A stretch of DNA of 46,779 nucleotides from assembly GCF_001720135.1 (NCBI RefSeq), contig NZ_MCRJ01000017.1:1-46779 (forward strand). The letters are read 5' to 3'. This stretch comes from Methylobrevis pamukkalensis. GTDB taxonomy: Bacteria; Pseudomonadota; Alphaproteobacteria; Rhizobiales; Pleomorphomonadaceae. A program made the translations under genes and the position numbers. Below, in pieces: positions 1 through 9,443 of the stretch; position 1 is the stretch's first letter, and every line of letters starts with the position of its first letter. The notes beneath the pieces are model-generated. The model worked only from the letters and a program-made list of their open reading frames with translations, did no database searches and had not been told where the DNA came from.

Positions 1-319
1 GGCGGTATCGTTTCAGTTCCTCGGAGGGCAAATTCGCGATGCCGCGCACGCCACCTCGTCTGCAAAGTAGCGCACGGGACTGAAAAACCGGTTAATTGGA
101 TCGCTGGGGTTCCTGTTGCCTTCGTCGCCTTTCGCTCAAGAGAACGGCGCCGTGGCCGTTGCAACGAGACCTTTGCAGATCGCCTGCGACAATACGCGGG
201 CTCCGGCCGGTCGCGCCGCGCATTAAGATCGCTGCGTTCTCGGGTGCCTGGGCTGGACGGCCGGCATGCCGACGCGGCAGCCGGTCCTGGCCGGGCCACC
301 TTCAGGGAAAGCAGCACCC
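1..319. other. Gene-free left edge, possible 3' end of an upstream gene
   Basis: No gene can be supported here. One forward frame (beginning at base 2) stays open to a TAG at 68-70 and would give a 22-residue tail; it could be the 3' end of a gene lying left of the window, but it is too short to recognise. Another forward frame is open from base 1 to about 354 but has no ATG and yields an arginine-rich, shadow-like product. The stretch at about 85-105 is AT-richer than its surroundings and could hold promoter elements for the MaoC-like gene. Confidence 0.3.
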
Positions 320-784
320 ATGTCGTTTCCGGAAACCACGTCGCATTTCTTTGAAGATCTCGCGGTCGGCATGCGCGAGACCTATCTCAAGACGGTGCTC
401 GATTCCGACGTGATCGGCTTTGCTCAGATTTCCGGCGACCACAACCCGATCCATCTCTCGGAGCATTTCGCGGCCAAGTCCCGCTTCGGCGGACGCATCG
501 CCCATGGCCTCTACACCGCCAGCCTGATCTCGGCGATCCTCGGCATGCGGCTTCCCGGCCCCGGCGCCATCTACCTGTCGCAGACCCTGAAGTTCCGCGC
601 CCCGGTGCGCATCGGCGACGTGATCGCCGTCAGCGTCGAAGTCGCGGACCTGATCGACAAGGGCGCGCGGGTGCTGCTCGCCTGCGAGGCGCGGGTGGAC
701 GCGACCATCGTTCTCGAAGGCGAGGCCACGGTGATGGTGCCGCGCCGCGCCGACCTGCAGCCGGCGATCCTCGCGGCGAGCTGA
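320..784 (+). CDS. MaoC-like (R)-specific enoyl-CoA hydratase family protein
   Basis: A 154-residue single hot-dog domain protein of the MaoC family, whose members hydrate trans-2-enoyl-CoA to (R)-3-hydroxyacyl-CoA or act in related acyl-CoA chemistry. The hydratase signature SGDHNPIHL is at residues 38-46, with the expected catalytic Asp40 and His45, followed by the conserved GGRIAHG around residues 57-63. The ATG at 320 was preferred to an in-frame ATG at 266 because homologous MaoC proteins begin close to this point and the extra 18 residues look like non-coding translation. The gene is separated from ribF by 167 nt containing a hairpin. The substrate cannot be read from the sequence; a role in fatty acid or polyhydroxyalkanoate metabolism is inference. 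Confidence 0.88.
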   Translation: MSFPETTSHFFEDLAVGMRETYLKTVLDSDVIGFAQISGDHNPIHLSEHFAAKSRFGGRIAHGLYTASLISAILGMRLPGPGAIYLSQTLKFRAPVRIGDVIAVSVEVADLIDKGARVLLACEARVDATIVLEGEATVMVPRRADLQPAILAAS

Positions 785-846
785 CCGGGGAGGGGCGTCG
801 CCATCCGGCGGATGCCGACAGTGGATATCCGCGAACCTGCCACCTG

Positions 847-868
847 ATCCGGAGTGCCTGCTCCGGAT
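847..868 (+). terminator. Hairpin between the MaoC-like gene and ribF
   Basis: A perfect 8-bp inverted repeat (ATCCGGAG / CTCCGGAT) with a 6-nt loop lies 63 nt after the stop of the MaoC-like gene. There is no U-run after it, so it is only a candidate terminator or processing stem. Confidence 0.4.
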
Positions 869-951
869 GCCGGACACGGGCCGCTTGACCGGCGCGCGCG
901 CGCGGGCAGGTTCGCGCCGACCTGACATTCTTCCAGACAACGGGCCCCCCA

Positions 952-1956
952 GTGACCGGCTCCCCGCCCGACAGCCTCCCAGACGCGCCGTTCCCGGTCT
1001 GCGCCCTCGACGATCTGCCGGATGCCCTGCGCGGCGCGGCGGTGGCGATCGGCAATTTCGACGGCATGCACCGCGGCCATCAGGCGGTGATCGACGAGGC
1101 GCTGCGCGCGGCCGCCGACCTCGGCGTCCCGGCGCTGATGCTGACCTTCGAGCCGCACCCGCGCACCCTGTTCCGGCCCGACGCGCCGGTGTTCCGCCTG
1201 ACGCCGCCGGCGGCCAAGGCCCGCATCGCCGCGGCACTCGGTCTCGGCGGCCTCGTCGTCGTTCCCTTCACGGCCGATTTTGCCGCGCGCAGCGCCGGCG
1301 ACTTCATCGACCGGATCGTCGTCGACGCGCTCGGCGCCCGCCACGCGGTGATCGGCTGGAACTTCCGCTTCGGCGCGGCACGCGCCGGCGACGCCGACCT
1401 GCTGCGCGCGGCGGGGGCCGCCGGCGGCTTCGGCGTGTCGGTGGTGGGATCGTTCACCGACGAGGGCGGCGAGGTCGTCTCCTCCAGCCGGGTGCGCGCG
1501 GCCCTGTCCGCCGGCGACATCTCGGGCGCGGCCGGTCTGCTCGGCTATCGCTGGTTCTTCGAGGGCGATGTCCGCCACGGCGACAAGCGCGGCCGCACCA
1601 TCGGCTACCCCACCGCCAACGTCCGCCTTCCCGTCGGCGATGGCCTCGCCCACGGCATCTACGCGGTGATGGCCGAGGTCGGCGGCGAACGCCATCCGGG
1701 GGTCGCGAGCTACGGCCGGCGACCGACCTTCGACAACGGGGAGCCGCTGTTCGAGACCTTCCTGTTCGACTTTGCCGGCGATCTCTACGGCCGGACGATG
1801 CGGGTGACCCCGGTGGCGCGGCTGCGCGGCGAGCGGAAGTTCGACAGCGTGGAGGCGCTCGTCGCGCAGATGGACCGCGACAGCGCCGAGGCGCGGGCCG
1901 TGCTGTCGACCATGACGCCGCTCTCCGGCCTCGACGCCGTGCTGCTGTCCGGCTGA
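952..1956 (+). CDS. ribF: Bifunctional riboflavin kinase/FAD synthetase RibF
   Basis: A 334-residue cytosolic enzyme that phosphorylates riboflavin to FMN and adenylates FMN to FAD. The N-terminal nucleotidyltransferase half carries AIGNFDGMHRGH (residues 32-43, the HxGH nucleotide-binding motif) and the VSSSRVR motif (176-182). The C-terminal flavokinase half begins near residue 199 and has the GYPTANV motif (218-224). Length is normal for the family. The start is a GTG at 952; there is no upstream in-frame ATG that extends homology. It lies upstream of ileS and lspA, the usual order in many proteobacteria. The following 260 nt contain no gene. Confidence 0.96.
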   Translation: MTGSPPDSLPDAPFPVCALDDLPDALRGAAVAIGNFDGMHRGHQAVIDEALRAAADLGVPALMLTFEPHPRTLFRPDAPVFRLTPPAAKARIAAALGLGGLVVVPFTADFAARSAGDFIDRIVVDALGARHAVIGWNFRFGAARAGDADLLRAAGAAGGFGVSVVGSFTDEGGEVVSSSRVRAALSAGDISGAAGLLGYRWFFEGDVRHGDKRGRTIGYPTANVRLPVGDGLAHGIYAVMAEVGGERHPGVASYGRRPTFDNGEPLFETFLFDFAGDLYGRTMRVTPVARLRGERKFDSVEALVAQMDRDSAEARAVLSTMTPLSGLDAVLLSG

Positions 1957-2090
1957 GGGCCGGCGAGGTCGTCGCGCGGGTTTCGCTTTATTTCCGCGGC
2001 CGCGGACTGTAGAAAGCCGCATGCGCATGCGAGCCCCTGCTGCCATTTTCCGCGGAGCGTCGGCCGGTCGAATTACCGGCCCGGTTCCGC

Positions 2091-2156
2091 GCGCCTGATG
2101 ACAGGCGCCGGGGCCGGGAAGGGCGCGGATGCACGTGCGGACCGGTTCCGGTCCGC
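2091..2156 (+). promoter_or_regulatory. Paired hairpins in the ileS leader
   Basis: Two inverted repeats lie in the 260-nt ribF-ileS gap: GCGCCT/AGGCGC at 2091-2096 and 2103-2108 (6-nt loop), and GCGGACC/GGTCCGC at 2137-2143 and 2150-2156 (6-nt loop). Neither is followed by a U-run. No isoleucine-rich leader peptide or T-box motif is visible, so any regulatory role is speculative. Confidence 0.3.
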
Positions 2157-2216
2157 GCCGCCGCCCGCGCCGCCGTCACCGCAAGAATGCCACGCCCAGA
2201 TTCGACGAGCCCCCAG

Positions 2217-5216
2217 ATGACCGACGCGACTTCGCCTGCCGAGACCACGGCCCGCGACTATTCCGAGACGCTCTACCTGCCGAAGACCGACTTTCCGATG
2301 CGCGCGGGCCTGCCGCAGAAGGAGCCGGAAATCCTCGCCAAGTGGCAGGCGATGAGCCTCTACAAGCGCCTGCGCGCGGCGGCGAAGGGGCGCACGAAAT
2401 ACATCCTCCACGACGGCCCGCCCTATGCCAACGGCAACATCCACATCGGTCACGCACTGAACAAGACGCTGAAGGACATGGTGACCCGTTCCATGCAGAT
2501 GGCGGGCTACGATTCCAACTACGTGCCGGGCTGGGACTGCCATGGCTGCCGATCGAGTGGAAGATCGAGGAGCAGTACCGCGCCAAGGGCAAGAACAAGG
2601 ACGAGGTGCCGGTCGTCGAGTTCCGCCGGGAATGCCGCGACTTTGCCACCCACTGGGTCGGCGTCCAGCGCGAGGAGTTCAAGCGCCTCGGCATCGAGGG
2701 CGACTGGGACAACCCCTATCTGACGATGAACTTCGAGGCGGAAGCCTTCATCGCCCGGGAACTGATGCAGTTCTCGATGTCCGGCCAGCTCTACCGCGGC
2801 TCCAAGCCGGTGATGTGGTCGGTGGTGGAGAAGACCGCGCTCGCCGAGGCCGAGATCGAATATCACGACTACCAGTCGGACATGATCTGGGTGAAGTTCC
2901 CGGTGGTCGAGAGCCGCTTCAAGGTGGTGCCGATGGACATCGCCCCGGCCGCGACCGACGAGGCCGCCCCGCCGGTGTCGGTGGTGATCTGGACGACGAC
3001 GCCCTGGACCATCCCGGGCAACCGCGCGATCAGCTTCTCGCGGCGGATCTCCTATGGGCTCTACGAGGTGACCGAGGAGAACCTGCCGGACGAGAACTGG
3101 GTGAGGAAGGGCGACCGCTTCATCCTCGCCGACAATCTTGCCGCCGAGGTGTTCAAGCAGGCGCGGGTGACGACGTTCCAGCGGCTGCGGGATGTCGGGC
3201 CGGACGAGCTTGCCGGCATGTCCTGCGCCCACCCCTACCGGGACCTGGGTCTCGGGGGCTATCAGTTCGACGTGCCGCTGCTCGACGGTGACCATGTCAC
3301 CGACGACACCGGCACCGGCTTCGTCCACACCGCGCCGGGCCACGGCACCGACGACTTCGAGGTCTGGATGGACAAGGCCCGCGACCTGGAATCGCGCGGC
3401 ATCGACACCGCCATCCCCTTCACGGTCGCCGACGACGGCTTCTACACCAAGGACGCTCCGGGCTTCGACGGCCATCAGGTCATCACCTTCAAGGGCGACA
3501 AGGGCACGGCCAACAAGGCCAACATCGAGAAGCTGAAGGAGGCCGGCGCGCTGATCGGCCTCGGCCGGATGAAGCACCAGTATCCCCATAGCTGGCGCTC
3601 CAAGAAGCCGATCATCTTCCGCAACACGCCGCAGTGGTTCGTCTACATGGACCGCGACATCGACGGCGCGTCTGCCGACACCCTGCGCACCCGCGCCCTG
3701 AAGGCGATCGACGACACGCGCTTCGTGCCGGCGGCCGGCCAGCGCCGGCTGCGCTCGATGATCGAGAACCGGCCGGACTGGGTGCTCTCGCGCCAGCGCG
3801 CCTGGGGCGTGCCGATCACCGTGTTCATCCACAGGGACACGGCCGAAATCCTGCGCGACGAGGCGGTCAACGCCCGCATCTTCGAGGCCTTCAAGGTCGA
3901 GGGTGCCGACGCCTGGTACAAGGACGGGGCGAAGGCGCGCTTCCTCGAGGGGCTCTACAGCCCCGACGACTACGTCAAGGTCGACGACATCCTCGACGTC
4001 TGGTTCGACAGCGGCTCCACCCATGCCTTCGTGCTCGACCGGCGGGAGGATCTCGCGCCGAAGCGCAAGGGCCTCGGCGGCGACGACTACGTGCTCTATC
4101 TGGAGGGCTCGGACCAGCATCGCGGCTGGTTCCATTCCTCGCTGCTGGAATCCTGCGGCACCCGCGGCCACGCGCCCTATGACGCGGTGCTGACCCACGG
4201 CTTCACCATGGCCGAGGACGGCCGCAAGATGTCGAAGTCGCTCGGCAACCAGGTGTTTCCGCAGGACGTGATCAAGAAGTTCGGCGCCGACATCCTGCGC
4301 CTCTGGGTCGCCTCCACCGACTACTGGGAAGACCAGCGGCTCGGCCCGGAAATTCTCCAGACCAACGTCGACGCCTACCGCAAGCTGCGCAACACCCTGC
4401 GCTGGATGCTCGGCACCCTCGCCCACGACACCGGCGAGGAGGTGGCCCACGCCGACATGCCGGAGCTGGAGCGGCTGATGCTGCACCGGCTGGCCGAGAT
4501 CGACGCCGTGGTGCGCGAGGCCTATCCGGCCTTCGACTACAAGCGCGTCTTCTATGCCGTCTTCAACTTCATGACGATCGACCTCTCGGCCTTCTACTTC
4601 GCGTCCGCAAGGATGCGCTCTACTGCGACCCGGCCTCCTCGGTCCGCGCCGGGCGTCGCTCTTTGTCGTCGGCAAGCTGTTCGACAGCATCGTCCGCTGG
4701 CTGGCGCCGATGCTGCCCTTCACCATGGAAGAGAGCTGGTGGTCGCGCCACGGCGAGGCGGCCGGCTCGGTCCACGAGCAGGTGTTCCCGGACGTGCCGG
4801 CCGAATGGCTGGATCCGGCGCTCGCCGAGAAGTGGGAGAAGATCCGCAAGGTCCGCCGCGTGGTCACCGGCGCCCTCGAGGTCGAGCGCCGCGAGAAGCG
4901 GATCGGCTCGTCGCTGGAAGCGGCCCCGGTCGTCCATGTCACCGATCCGGAGCTGTTTTCGGCGGTCTCGAGCGACGACTTCGACGACATCTGCATCGTC
5001 AGCCAGATCACCGTGACCGACATGGCCGCCCCGGACGGGGCCTTCACCCTCGACGAGGTAGCCGGCGTGGCCGTGGTGCCGGCGAAAGCCGACGGTCGCA
5101 AGTGCGCCCGCTCGTGGAAGGTTCTGCCCGAGGTCGGCAGCGATCCGGACTATCCGGACCTGACGTTGCGCGATGCGCAGGCGATGCGCGAGTTCGACGC
5201 GGCAAGGGCGGCCTGA
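2217..5216 (+). CDS. ileS: Isoleucyl-tRNA synthetase IleS, frame broken by three 1-nt deletions
   Basis: Charges tRNA-Ile in the cytosol. The protein is recognisable end to end but is spread over three frames. Residues 1-110 carry the HIGH motif (76-79) and run in one frame to WDCHG; a missing C after 2546 shifts the frame. The second segment carries the editing domain and KMSKS (nt 4226-4240) and runs to FYF; a base is missing at 4601/4602 ([11 protein letters not shown] expected). A third deletion near 4647 restores the original frame through to the TGA at 5214-5216. Corrected length is about 1000 residues, normal for an alphaproteobacterial IleS. The C-terminal zinc-finger region keeps only one of its usual cysteines (KCARSW, then TLRDAQ), as far as I know common in this group. 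The ATG at 2217 fits homologues better than the one at 2187. The stop overlaps the lspA start by one base. Because the gene is essential, sequencing error is the best explanation. Confidence 0.93.
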
Positions 5217-5731
5217 TGGCAGCCCTGCCGCCATCGTCCGGCCGGTCGCCGCTGCGCCTCGGCCTCGGACTGGCGCTGGCCGGCCTCGTCGCCGACCAGG
5301 CGTCCAAGCTGTGGATCCTCGATCACCCGCTGATCGCCACCGGTACGCGGCTGGTGATCACGTCCTTCATGGACTTCGTCCTCGTCTGGAACCAGGGCAT
5401 CTCCTATGGCCTGTTCCAGCAGGAGGCGGACATCGGCCGCTGGCTGCTGATCGCCGTGTCGCTGGCGGCGATCGCCTTCCTCGGACGCTGGCTGTGGAAA
5501 ACCCCGTCGATGCTGGCCGCGACCGGCCTCGGCCTGATCCTCGGCGGCGCGGTCGGCAACACCATCGACCGCGTCGTTTACGGCGCGGTGGTCGACTTCG
5601 TGCACTGGCATGCCTTCGGCTACAGCTGGTACGTGTTCAACCTCGCCGACGCGTGGATCGTTGCGGGGGTGGCGGCGCTCCTGTATGACTCGGCCTTCGG
5701 TGGACATGAGGATGCCGCAAAGGCCGGCTAG
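5216..5731 (+). CDS. lspA: Lipoprotein signal peptidase LspA (signal peptidase II)
   Basis: A 171-residue inner-membrane aspartic protease that removes signal peptides from diacylglyceryl-modified prolipoproteins. The family motifs are all present: DQASKLW (27-33), NQGISYGLF (59-67), [10 protein letters not shown] (110-119) and FNLADAW (141-147). The catalytic aspartates are Asp118 and Asp145. Four hydrophobic segments fit the known topology. The ATG overlaps the ileS stop (TGATG), implying translational coupling; ileS-lspA is a widely conserved pair. The next gene encodes a predicted lipoprotein, a likely substrate. Confidence 0.96.
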   Translation: MAALPPSSGRSPLRLGLGLALAGLVADQASKLWILDHPLIATGTRLVITSFMDFVLVWNQGISYGLFQQEADIGRWLLIAVSLAAIAFLGRWLWKTPSMLAATGLGLILGGAVGNTIDRVVYGAVVDFVHWHAFGYSWYVFNLADAWIVAGVAALLYDSAFGGHEDAAKAG

Positions 5732-5841
5732 TTGGCCTCTCGGCAATTCTTGCGATGACCGGTCGTTGCGGCCGGTCCGGAACGATGACGAGACCGGCCC
5801 GTCCTTCCCCCGGGGCGCGCCGTCTGGAAGCGGAAGCTGCG

Positions 5842-6498
5842 ATGACGCGGAAATGGCTCGGGCACTTCGCCCTCTTGGTTGTCGGCTCGATCTCGCTCGG
5901 GGCCTGTTCTTCCGTGACCACGTTTACGGACGAGGATGACGGAACGGAATCCGGCAGCGGATCGCTTGGCCGCGGTCTTCTGACGAGCGTCGGCGCGGTT
6001 CCCGAGCGACAGGCGTCGATCAACTATCAGCCACGGGCGCCGCTTGTTGTTCCGGCGAGCACGGCCGCCCTGCCTGCGCCGGAAGATCCCGACCAGGTGG
6101 CTCAGCTTGCGGACTGGCCGGTTGATCCGGATGTCGAGCGTCAGCGTCGCTTTCGTGAAGCCGCGCGCCGTGATGCAGAGCGTGGCGACAGTGCCGTTGT
6201 TCCGGCATCCGACATGGTCAATGTGACGACCGGACGGGAAGGCACCTTCAGGACGCAGCGCGAGAAGAAATTCGACAAGAATCCAGCGACGCCGCTGACG
6301 TCGACGGAGCTCAATGCCGGCGCCGCGCTCTATGGCGCCTCTGCCGGCGGCGGTCTCTATGATTCGGCCGGCAATCCGGTGCGTCCGCGCCTCGTTGCCC
6401 CGCCGACCGAGTATCTCCGGCCGTCCGACCAGTATCCGGTCGCGATCCCCGAGCCGGAAGACGATCCGAAGAAGAACGGCATCTTCGGGATGTTCTGA
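5842..6498 (+). CDS. Putative lipoprotein downstream of lspA, unknown function
   Basis: A predicted 218-residue lipoprotein with a basic N-terminus (MTRKW), a hydrophobic stretch and a lipobox LGAC ending at Cys22. The mature part is rich in Pro, Ala, Asp and Glu with no transmembrane segment; it contains an arginine-rich patch near residues 95-112 and ends in KKNGIFGMF. I do not recognise a domain. In some alphaproteobacteria a small Bam-associated lipoprotein (DUF3035/BamF) sits after lspA, so an outer-membrane role is possible, but I could not confirm membership. The ATG at 5842 was chosen over an in-frame ATG at 5755 because it places a proper signal peptide at the N-terminus. Codon use is slightly less GC-biased than in its neighbours. 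Confidence 0.75.
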   Translation: MTRKWLGHFALLVVGSISLGACSSVTTFTDEDDGTESGSGSLGRGLLTSVGAVPERQASINYQPRAPLVVPASTAALPAPEDPDQVAQLADWPVDPDVERQRRFREAARRDAERGDSAVVPASDMVNVTTGREGTFRTQREKKFDKNPATPLTSTELNAGAALYGASAGGGLYDSAGNPVRPRLVAPPTEYLRPSDQYPVAIPEPEDDPKKNGIFGMF

Positions 6499-6539
6499 TC
6501 CTCCTTGCCGAGGACCCGGATGCCGGCCACGCCGGTCCT

Positions 6540-6564
6540 AAGCCGCGGGCCCTGCCTGCGGCTT
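6540..6564 (+). terminator. Candidate intrinsic terminator after the lspA-lipoprotein unit
   Basis: A 7-bp stem AAGCCGC/GCGGCTT (6540-6546 with 6558-6564) encloses an 11-nt loop and is followed by TGTCGTTT. The short T-rich tail and its place 42 nt after the lipoprotein stop support a Rho-independent terminator before mutL. Confidence 0.5.
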
Positions 6565-6674
6565 TGTCGTTTCCAAGCCACGCTTCGCAGCGGCCGCAGC
6601 CCGTCCCGCAACGATGGCGCCAGCCGAGCGAATCCGGCACCATCGCCGGCCCAAGCCACCCGACCCGGATCACC

Positions 6675-8526
6675 ATGCCCGTTCGCCAGCTCTCCGAATC
6701 GACGATCAACCGCATCGCGGCCGGCGAGGTGGTGGAGCGGCCGGCGAGCGTCGTGAAGGAACTGGTCGAGAACGCCATCGACGCCGGGGCGCGGCGGGTC
6801 GAGATCGTCACGGCCGCCGGCGGCAAGACGCTGATCCGGGTCACCGACGACGGGGCCGGCATGACCCGGGCCGATCTCGAACTCGCGGTCGACCGGCACT
6901 GCACCTCCAAGCTCTCGGAAGACGATCTCCTCGACATCCGCACCCTCGGCTTTCGCGGCGAGGCGCTGCCGTCGATCGGCTCGGTCGCGACCCTGTCGAT
7001 CGAGACCCGCCACGCCAGCGAACCGCATGGCTGGGCGCTCACCGTCTCCGGCGGCGAGAAGAGCGAGGTGCGGCCGACGGCGCTTGCGCGCGGGACGCGG
7101 ATCGAGGTTCGCGACCTGTTCTTTGCAACGCCCGCGCGCCTCAAGTTCCTCAAGACCGACCGCGCCGAGGCCGCGGCGATCACCGACATGATCAAGCGGC
7201 TCGCCCTCGCCGCGCCGGAGGTGCGCTTCACCCTGGCCGGCGCCGACCGCGCGACCCTGGACCTGCCCGCCCACGCCGGCGAGGACGCCCGCAGCCGGCG
7301 CATCGCCGACGTGATGGGCGCCGACTTCGTGACGAATGCCCTTCCCCTCGACGCGCTGCGCGAGGGCGTGGCGCTTACCGGCCTTGCCGGCCTCGGCACC
7401 TATCACAAGGCCAATTCGCTGGCCCAGTTCCTGTTCGTCAACGGCCGGGCGGTGCGCGACAAGGCGCTGCTCGGCGCCGTACGGGCCGGCTATGCCGACG
7501 TGATGGCGTCCGACCGCTATCCGGCCGTCGCCCTGTTCCTGTCGCTCGACCCGCACGAGGTGGACGTCAACGTCCACCCGACCAAGGCCGACGTGCGCTT
7601 CCGCGATCCCGCCCTCGTGCGGGGGCTTCTGGTCGGCGCGCTGCGGGCCGCCCATGTGGCGGCCGGGCACCGGGCCTCCTCCACCCATGGCGCGGCGACC
7701 CTCGAGGCGCTGGCCGCCTCGATGGCGGCGCGGCGCGGGCCGGTATCCCCCGGCTCGGGGGCATGGGGCGCGGCTCGGCCGGCCGCCGCCTTCGACTGGA
7801 AGGTCGCCGCCGAGCGGCCTCTCGCAGCGACGGGCGACACGATGGAGTCGCACGGGCAGCCCCCCGTCGCGACGTCCGGCTTTGCCGAACTCGGCGCCCC
7901 TCGGCCGACGCCCGGCCGCATCTGGCCGAACCGGCTGCCGGCAGTCTCGCCCGGCCGCTCGGCGCGCCGCGGGCGCAGATCCACGAGACCTACATCGTCG
8001 CCCAGACCGCCGACGCCTTGTCATCGTCGACCAGCATGCCGCCCACGAGCGGCTGGTCTACGAGCGGCTGAAGAGCCAGCTCGCCGGCCGCCCGGCCTCG
8101 CAGATGCTGCTGATCCCGGAGATCGTCGACCTGCCGGAGGAGGATGCCGGCCGCCTGCTCGACCGGGCCGAGGAGCTTGCCCGGCTCGGCCTCGTCGTCG
8201 AGAGCTTCGGGCCGGGCGCCGTGGCGGTGCGCGAGACGCCGGCGCTGCTCGGCCAGGTCGATGCGGCGGCGCTGGTGCGCGATCTTGCCGCCGAGATCGC
8301 CGAATGGGACCGGGCGACCGGGCTGGCCGAACGGCTCGACCATGTGGCCGCCACCATGGCCTGCCACGGATCGGTGCGCGCCGGCCGCCGGCTGCGGGTG
8401 GAGGAGATGGACGCCCTCCTGCGCGAGATGGAGGCGACCCCGGCGTCGGGCCAGTGCAACCACGGCCGGCCGACCTTCGTGGAACTGAAGCTCGCCGACA
8501 TCGAGCGGCTGTTCGGCCGGCGCTAG
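6675..8526 (+). CDS. mutL: DNA mismatch repair protein MutL (endonuclease type), frame broken by two 1-nt deletions
   Basis: MutL links MutS mismatch recognition to strand excision. The N-terminal GHKL ATPase has [13 protein letters not shown] (from about residue 26), DDGAGM (58-63), [12 protein letters not shown] and [14 protein letters not shown]. The C-terminal half carries [12 protein letters not shown], which matches the DQHA-x2-E-x4-E endonuclease motif of MutL proteins in bacteria lacking MutH, plus CNHGRPTF near the end. The reading frame breaks twice: one C is missing from the CCCC run at 7897-7900 (linker, position approximate) and one at 8017/8018 ([10 protein letters not shown] expected). 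Corrected length is about 617 residues, normal for the family. The ATG at 6675 is chosen because homologues start at MPVRQLS. Sequencing error is more likely than a true mutator genotype. Confidence 0.92.
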
Positions 8527-8636
8527 CAGGGCGTCGGGCCATGCCGGCGGAACCATCGACCGGCCCGTTCATTCCTCCTCGACGGGATGCGGGATCGTGC
8601 CCGGATCCGTCCGTCATCTCTCGAGGAGGAAGAGCC

Positions 8637-9200
8637 GTGTCTCTCGAACTGCACGTCGTCGTCGCCAGCACCCGCCCCGGCCGGATCGGGCCGAATGTCG
8701 CCCGCTGGTTCCACGAGCATGCGCGGCAGGAAGGCAGCTTCGACGCGCGGCTGATCGATCTTGCCGACTTCGGCCTGCCCATCTACGACGAGCCCCGCCA
8801 TCCGCGGATGCAGAAATACGAACATGCGCACACGAAGGCCTGGAGCACGAGCGTGGCCGCCGCGGACGCCTTCGTCTTCGTCGCGCCGGAATACAATTTC
8901 GGCCCGACCCCGGCTCTGGTCAACGCGATCAACTACCTGTGGGCCGAGTGGCAGCACAAGCCGGCCGCCTTCGTCAGCTACGGCGGCATTTCCGGCGGCA
9001 TGCGCGCGGTGCAGATGACCAAGCCGCTCCTCACGACCCTCAACGTGATGCCAATCGTCGAGGCGGTGACGATCCCGCTCGTCCACGACTATCTGACGGA
9101 GGACGGGTTTGCCGCGCAGAAAATCCATCGCGACAGTGCCGACGTGATGCTGAAGGCGCTCTACCGCTGGGCCGCGGCCCTGAAGCCCATGCGTGCATGA
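8637..9200 (+). CDS. NADPH-dependent FMN reductase family protein
   Basis: A 187-residue flavodoxin-fold oxidoreductase of the SsuE/NADPH-dependent FMN reductase family, expected to be cytosolic. The phosphate-binding loop ASTRPGRIG is at residues 8-16, followed by the family motifs PEYNFGPTPALVNAINYL and SYGGISGG. The GTG at 8637 is preceded by a strong GAGGAGGAA ribosome binding site. The same frame is open upstream into mutL only because of the mutL frameshift; the two are separate genes. The electron acceptor cannot be inferred, and quinone or azo-compound reduction are alternatives seen in the family. Confidence 0.87.
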   Translation: MSLELHVVVASTRPGRIGPNVARWFHEHARQEGSFDARLIDLADFGLPIYDEPRHPRMQKYEHAHTKAWSTSVAAADAFVFVAPEYNFGPTPALVNAINYLWAEWQHKPAAFVSYGGISGGMRAVQMTKPLLTTLNVMPIVEAVTIPLVHDYLTEDGFAAQKIHRDSADVMLKALYRWAAALKPMRA

Positions 9201-9295
9201 CGGGACGCGCGGACCGCTGCCGACGAGCGCGCGACCGGCACGCAACAGGGCTCAGCCCGGAGCCGGCAGGCCATCGCCAGATCGCCACCCGATTC

Positions 9296-9324
9296 TAGAC
9301 ACGACAAACCCGATAGGATAAATC
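9296..9324 (+). promoter_or_regulatory. Possible promoter upstream of the SLC13 transporter gene
   Basis: TAGACA at 9296-9301 (5 of 6 to TTGACA) lies 15 nt before GATAAA (9317-9322), an AT-rich patch in a GC-rich background, about 120 nt before the transporter start. The spacer is shorter than the usual 17 nt. The rest of the 243-nt gap 9201-9443 shows nothing else. Confidence 0.3.
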
Positions 9325-9443
9325 TGCCTTGTCGGCGGATTTTCAGGGGTGGCTTCCCGCGGTGATTCTGGTCGCCTATCATCCCGCCGATCCGGCACCG
9401 CCTGCCGGCCGCCATGTGCGCAATCGGACTCGGGATGGGCTGA

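Noticed and set aside
1957..2216. T-box or attenuation control of ileS
   Set aside because: No T-box sequence, no isoleucine-rich leader peptide and no terminator with a U-run.
2129..5731. A 1200-codon open frame that appears to fuse IleS and LspA
   Set aside because: It is an artefact of the ileS frameshifts: its start and the stretch from about 4600 to 5215 are out-of-frame translation, and lspA has its own ATG at 5216.
6564..9200. An 878-codon frame joining MutL to the FMN reductase
   Set aside because: The middle third is nonsense frame after the deletion near 7900; the reductase has its own GTG with a strong ribosome binding site.
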